Origin: Vibrio comitans
GTDB lineage: Bacteria > Pseudomonadota > Gammaproteobacteria > Enterobacterales > Vibrionaceae
Assembly: GCA_024346835.1 (NCBI GenBank)
Contig: AP024866.1
Coordinates: 2,914,001 to 2,978,000 of the forward strand
Direction of reading: 5' to 3'
Length of the DNA: 64,000 nucleotides
Both the position numbers and the translations under genes were made by a program. Below, piece after piece: positions 60,606 through 64,000 of the stretch (the stretch's first letter is position 1; each line of letters starts with the position of its first letter). The notes below the pieces were generated by a model, which saw nothing but the letters and a program-made list of their open reading frames with translations, ran no database searches and was not told the DNA's origin.

Positions 60606-62024
60606 ATGAGCAAGGATCGTATCGACATCAAAGATGTCACGGCAAAGGAATTCAACCCTAAGGCACATAAGAGCCAAGGGGATAGATTTAATCCAAGTAA
60701 TCGCATTTATGTCAGAGCAAGCAAGGGCGTATTTCAAAAACTGCGTCGCTATGGAGCTTGGTTCTTATTACTACTGTTCGCATTAGTACCTTGGATTCCT
60801 TACGGAGAGCGACAAGCTATTCTGTTGGATATAGGGCAGCAGCAATTCAATTTCTTTGGCACAACCCTCTATCCGCAAGACCTTACCCTACTGGCCCTAT
60901 TATTCATGATTGCGGCGTTTGGGCTGTTTTTCATTACTACCTTTTTAGGAAGGGTGTGGTGTGGGTATCTATGCCCTCAAACCGTTTGGACCTTCATGTA
61001 TATATGGTTTGAAGAAAAACTAGAAGGCGCAGCAAACAAACGGAAAAAACAAGACTCGCAACCGCTCACTGCAGCGCTAGCACTTCGCAAAACGCTCAAG
61101 CATCTTGCTTGGTTCACCATTGCACTGCTCACGGGTCTCACCTTCGTTGGCTACTTTGTTCCTACCAATGAATTATGGCGCGATTTCTTCACTCTCGATG
61201 CCACGTTCTGGACTTACTTTTGGGTATTGTTCTTTGCGGTATGTACCTACGCCAATGCAGGATGGATGCGCTCCATTGTTTGTATCCACATGTGTCCCTA
61301 CGCTCGATTCCAATCCGCTATGTTCGATAAAGACACCTTTATTGTTGGCTATGACAAAAAGCGTGGTGAAGACAGAGGCCCTCGTTCACGCAAAGCAAAC
61401 CCTAGCGATCTCGGCCTAGGCGACTGTATTGACTGTAATTTATGTGTTCAAGTCTGCCCTACAGGTATCGATATTCGTGATGGTTTGCAATACGAGTGTA
61501 TCAACTGCGGCGCTTGTATCGATGCATGTGATGTCACTATGGAGCGCATGAAATATCCTAAAGGACTAATCAGCTACACGACTGAGCACAAGCTAGAAGG
61601 CACTCACACCAAGATCATGAGACCAAAATTGATTGGCTATGGTTTGGTAATGATTCTGATGTTCGGATTTTTCATCATGCAGGTTGCTTCTGTAGAACCA
61701 GCCGGACTCAGCGTGATCAGGGATCGAACCCAACTCTATCGAACCAACAGTGATGGCTTTATAGAGAACACCTATACCCTAAAGATCATCAACAAAACTC
61801 AGCAGACACAGAGCTACAATCTTGATGTTTCAGGGCTGACAGATGTTGAATGGTATGGACGTCAAACTATCAACGTCTCCCCAGGTGAGGTATTTAACCT
61901 GCCAATCAGTCTCGGTGTAGATCCTGAGCAATTGAGCTCTTCTGTTACAACGATTCAATTTGAGCTAGAGGATCAGCACGGCTTCTCCATCGAAGTTGAA
62001 AGTCGCTTCATCAAACAGCTTTAA
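60606..62024 (+). CDS. ccoG: Cytochrome oxidase cbb3 accessory protein CcoG (FixG)
   Basis: The 472-residue membrane protein has several transmembrane helices, the motif CGYLCPQTVWTFMY, two [4Fe-4S] ferredoxin motifs (CIDCNLCVQVCPTGIDIRDG and CINCGACIDACD) and an Ig-like periplasmic C-terminal domain. CcoG is reported to reduce Cu(II) for assembly of cbb3 oxidase. No ccoNOP genes are adjacent. A terminator follows it. Confidence 0.93.
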   Translation: MSKDRIDIKDVTAKEFNPKAHKSQGDRFNPSNRIYVRASKGVFQKLRRYGAWFLLLLFALVPWIPYGERQAILLDIGQQQFNFFGTTLYPQDLTLLALLFMIAAFGLFFITTFLGRVWCGYLCPQTVWTFMYIWFEEKLEGAANKRKKQDSQPLTAALALRKTLKHLAWFTIALLTGLTFVGYFVPTNELWRDFFTLDATFWTYFWVLFFAVCTYANAGWMRSIVCIHMCPYARFQSAMFDKDTFIVGYDKKRGEDRGPRSRKANPSDLGLGDCIDCNLCVQVCPTGIDIRDGLQYECINCGACIDACDVTMERMKYPKGLISYTTEHKLEGTHTKIMRPKLIGYGLVMILMFGFFIMQVASVEPAGLSVIRDRTQLYRTNSDGFIENTYTLKIINKTQQTQSYNLDVSGLTDVEWYGRQTINVSPGEVFNLPISLGVDPEQLSSSVTTIQFELEDQHGFSIEVESRFIKQL

Positions 62025-62041
62025 CAAGAATTAATGTAATC

Positions 62042-62074
62042 AGAGGGTTATACTGCGGTATAACCCTCTTTTTT
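62042..62074 (+). terminator. Rho-independent terminator after ccoG
   Basis: AGAGGGTTATAC and GTATAACCCTCT (62042-62053, 62058-62069) form a perfect 12-bp stem with a TGCG loop and T-run. Confidence 0.93.
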
Positions 62075-62096
62075 ATTGGTCACTGACACCTCTACT

Positions 62097-63083
62097 ATGA
62101 ACTCTTTATTCAATTTTGACGCTCTGACTCCTGATTTTATGTGGTATGCATTGGCCAGTATCGGCGTTCGCGCTGAATCCGGCTTCCTAGCACTCAATAG
62201 CTATGAGAACCGGGTGTATCAGTTTGTCGACGAAGAAAAGAAGCGCTATGTGGTGAAATTTTACCGCCCACAACGCTGGAGCGAGCAACAGATTCAAGAA
62301 GAGCACGACTTTACGCTTTCACTGCTTGACCATGAAATACCTATTGCGCCACCCGTAATCATTGATGGAAAAACCCTCCATCACCATGAAGGCTATCTAT
62401 TCACCCTATTTGAAAGTGTTGGCGGGCGTCAGTTTGAAGTCGATAACTACGACCAACTGGAAATGGTAGGCCGATTCTTGGGCAGAATTCATAAAGTTAG
62501 TGAGGGATTGCCTACATTTAAACACCGACCAACGATGGGCCTCGAGGAATACCTCTATCAATCTCGCGATATACTTAAACAAAGCCAATTTATCCCAGCA
62601 CACATTGAGTCCGCTTTTTTTCAGGACATGCAGTTATTGATCTCTGCCATCGAAGAACAGTGGCAAACAGACTATACGCCTATCCGTTTACATGGTGACT
62701 GCCATCCAGGAAACATACTTTGGCGTGATGGTCCTATGTTTGTGGATTTGGACGATGCTAGAAATGGACCTGCAATACAGGATTTATGGATGCTGTTGAA
62801 CGGTGACCGACATGAGAAACTGCTCCAGTTGGATATTGTTTTAGAGGGGTATCAAGAATTTTGCGATTTTGATGTCAATCAATTGAAACTGATCGAACCT
62901 TTGCGCGGTCTACGTCTAATACATTACATGTCTTGGTTAGCAAAAAGATGGCAAGATCCTGCTTTCCCTGTGGCATTCCCATGGTTTAATGATGCAAAAT
63001 ACTGGGAAGGTCAGGTATTGGCGATTAAAGAGCAATTGGCTGCACTACAAGAGCCTCCATTGTCTCTTACACCTAGTTGGTAA
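62097..63083 (+). CDS. srkA: Stress response kinase A (YihE/RdoA)
   Basis: The 328-residue kinase has LNSYENRVYQF, YVVKFYRPQRW (ATP-site Lys), the catalytic LHGDCHPGNILWRDGP and FVDLDDARNGPAIQDLWMLLNGD, as in SrkA. In E. coli it limits stress-induced death and is co-transcribed with dsbA under Cpx control. The ATG at 62097 gives the family start; the frame opens 7 codons earlier over the terminator. dsbA follows by 34 bp. Confidence 0.93.
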   Translation: MNSLFNFDALTPDFMWYALASIGVRAESGFLALNSYENRVYQFVDEEKKRYVVKFYRPQRWSEQQIQEEHDFTLSLLDHEIPIAPPVIIDGKTLHHHEGYLFTLFESVGGRQFEVDNYDQLEMVGRFLGRIHKVSEGLPTFKHRPTMGLEEYLYQSRDILKQSQFIPAHIESAFFQDMQLLISAIEEQWQTDYTPIRLHGDCHPGNILWRDGPMFVDLDDARNGPAIQDLWMLLNGDRHEKLLQLDIVLEGYQEFCDFDVNQLKLIEPLRGLRLIHYMSWLAKRWQDPAFPVAFPWFNDAKYWEGQVLAIKEQLAALQEPPLSLTPSW

Positions 63084-63117
63084 AAACCAACAGATTATTT
63101 ATTGAAGGAGTATCCAA

Positions 63118-63720
63118 ATGAAGAAGTTGATTGCCTTGGTGGCAACCATGTTTTTAACCCTATCTGCGCACGCAGCACAGTTTAGCGAAGGCCAACACTA
63201 CAAGGTTCTTGATCTACCAGCATCATCGACTCCAACAGTAAACGAGTTCTTCTCTTTCTATTGCCCACACTGTCATCAGTTTGAGCCGATCATGAATTCT
63301 CTAAAGGCGTCATTACCTTCTAACGCTAAGTTCCAAAAGTCTCATGTTTCATTCATGGGTGGCAACATGGGTCTACCTATGAGCAAAGCCTACGCGACTA
63401 TGGTGGCTCTAAAGGTAGAAGACCAAATGGTCCCTGTGATGTTCAGCCGCATTCATGATCTAAACGCAGCACCTCGCAACGAAGATGAGCTTCGTCAAAT
63501 CTTCCTAGATGAAGGCATTGATGCGAAGAAATTCGATGCTGCTTACAAGGGCTTTGCTGTAGATTCTATGGTTCGTCGCTTTGACAAGAGCTTTAAAGAC
63601 AGTGGCTTACGCGGTGTTCCAGCGATTGTAGTTAACAACAAGTACCTTGTTGAGATGGGTGGTATTAAATCAACCAAAGACTTAACAGACTTGGTAAATT
63701 ACCTATTAACGCTTAAATAA
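63118..63720 (+). CDS. dsbA: Thiol:disulfide oxidoreductase DsbA
   Basis: The 200-residue protein has a signal peptide ([20 protein letters not shown], cleavage after residue 19), the active site [10 protein letters not shown] and cis-Pro in [11 protein letters not shown]. It makes disulfides in periplasmic proteins and is recharged by DsbB. The ATG has AAGGAG upstream. It is co-transcribed with srkA and ends in a strong terminator. Confidence 0.97.
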   Translation: MKKLIALVATMFLTLSAHAAQFSEGQHYKVLDLPASSTPTVNEFFSFYCPHCHQFEPIMNSLKASLPSNAKFQKSHVSFMGGNMGLPMSKAYATMVALKVEDQMVPVMFSRIHDLNAAPRNEDELRQIFLDEGIDAKKFDAAYKGFAVDSMVRRFDKSFKDSGLRGVPAIVVNNKYLVEMGGIKSTKDLTDLVNYLLTLK

Positions 63721-63725
63721 TCATT

Positions 63726-63752
63726 AAGGGGAGCGAATCGCTCCCCTTTTTT
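63726..63752 (+). terminator. Rho-independent terminator after dsbA
   Basis: AAGGGGAGCG and CGCTCCCCTT (63726-63735, 63739-63748) pair around a 3-nt loop followed by T-run. It also overlaps the end of the convergent gene. Confidence 0.92.
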
Positions 63753-64000
63753 ATTCCCTGTATAACTTGTCTAACTGTTTGTCTTTCTCTTTCCACAAGT
63801 CTCCCAGCCAAAGCTGAAACTGACGCTTAAATTGTTTATCCCCAAAGTAGTCACCCAGCACCTTATCATCAACGGACAAGACGTTTACCTTTACCACGAT
63901 GCGCTGCATTCTTCCCATCAACATATCCTTAAATGGGTTTTCAACATTGTCAGGATAAGCAAGGGTAACATCGATAATGTTATCAAACTGCTCGCCCATA
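63751..64000 (-). CDS. YihG-like acyltransferase, C-terminal part (cut by window edge)
   Basis: About 83 residues are visible, ending in a stop at 63751. FDNIIDVTLAYPDNVENPF, DMLMGRMQRIVVKVNVL and YFGDKQFKRQFQLWLGDLW are like the last part of the YihG/PlsC-type lysophospholipid acyltransferases. In E. coli yihG lies between dsbA and polA, which fits. The catalytic HX4D part lies outside the window. Confidence 0.82.
   Translation of the reverse strand, partial: MGEQFDNIIDVTLAYPDNVENPFKDMLMGRMQRIVVKVNVLSVDDKVLGDYFGDKQFKRQFQLWLGDLWKEKDKQLDKLYRE

Overview
The window is a chromosomal segment from a Vibrionaceae member, most likely the origin-proximal half of chromosome I of a Vibrio species. This rests on gene order and protein resemblance recalled from the families: uspA-ftnA-uspB, rsmJ-prlC-rlmJ-gor, lptM-lysA-dapF-DUF484-xerC-yigB, cyaY/cyaA/hemCDXY, tsaC-hemF-aroE-yrdB, purEK, def-fmt-rsmB-trkA-trkH and yihD-ccoG-srkA-dsbA. 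I cannot name the species. Most of the window is conserved core genome with short intergenic gaps and clear Rho-independent terminators.

Layout. 1-8.9 kb: an HI0933-type flavoprotein (cut by the window edge), stress proteins UspB and UspA, ferritin, a Cys/Lys-rich unknown with a likely Fur box, RsmJ, AsnC, oligopeptidase PrlC, RlmJ and glutathione reductase. 8.9-18.5 kb is more accessory: a small exported protein, an arylsulfotransferase-like lipoprotein with all expected catalytic residues, a four-gene peptide-type ABC importer operon, a 595-bp gap, and small YecH-, DUF4145- and DUF2500-like proteins. 18.6-23.7 kb: an acyltransferase-3 membrane protein and an arsenate module (arsR, GAPDH, HCX5R phosphatase, arsJ), then RhtB. 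23.7-28.9 kb: PldB, YigL, a COG3650-type lipoprotein, the DTW protein TapT, YigB and XerC. 28.9-39.1 kb: DUF484, DapF, LysA, LptM, CyaY, CyaA and hemCDXY.

39.1-45.9 kb: a heptamer tandem repeat, degenerate copies of a tRNA-tail/terminator unit, then one complete rRNA operon on the minus strand (two promoters, 16S, tRNA-Ile, tRNA-Ala, 23S, 5S, tRNA-Asp, tRNA-Trp, terminator). 45.9-64 kb: the yrdA/yrdB-aroE-hemF-tsaC and dprA-smg-yrdD clusters separated by purEK, def-fmt-rsmB-trkA-trkH, a Spo0M-like protein, a structured non-coding region with its own terminator before yihD, CcoG, SrkA, DsbA and the tail of a YihG-like acyltransferase.

How the genes work together: heme synthesis (hemCDXY, hemF), diaminopimelate/lysine synthesis (dapF, lysA), translation and RNA modification (def, fmt, rsmB, rsmJ, rlmJ, tsaC, tapT), potassium uptake (trkA, trkH) and oxidative/periplasmic stress functions (gor, dsbA, srkA, usp, ftnA) make up the core. 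The best candidates for new biology are the structured RNA before yihD, the repeat array behind the rRNA operon, the phosphatase inside the arsenate operon, the arylsulfotransferase-like lipoprotein and the Fur-box-preceded Cys/Lys-rich protein. I see no prophage, insertion sequence, integron or CRISPR array.
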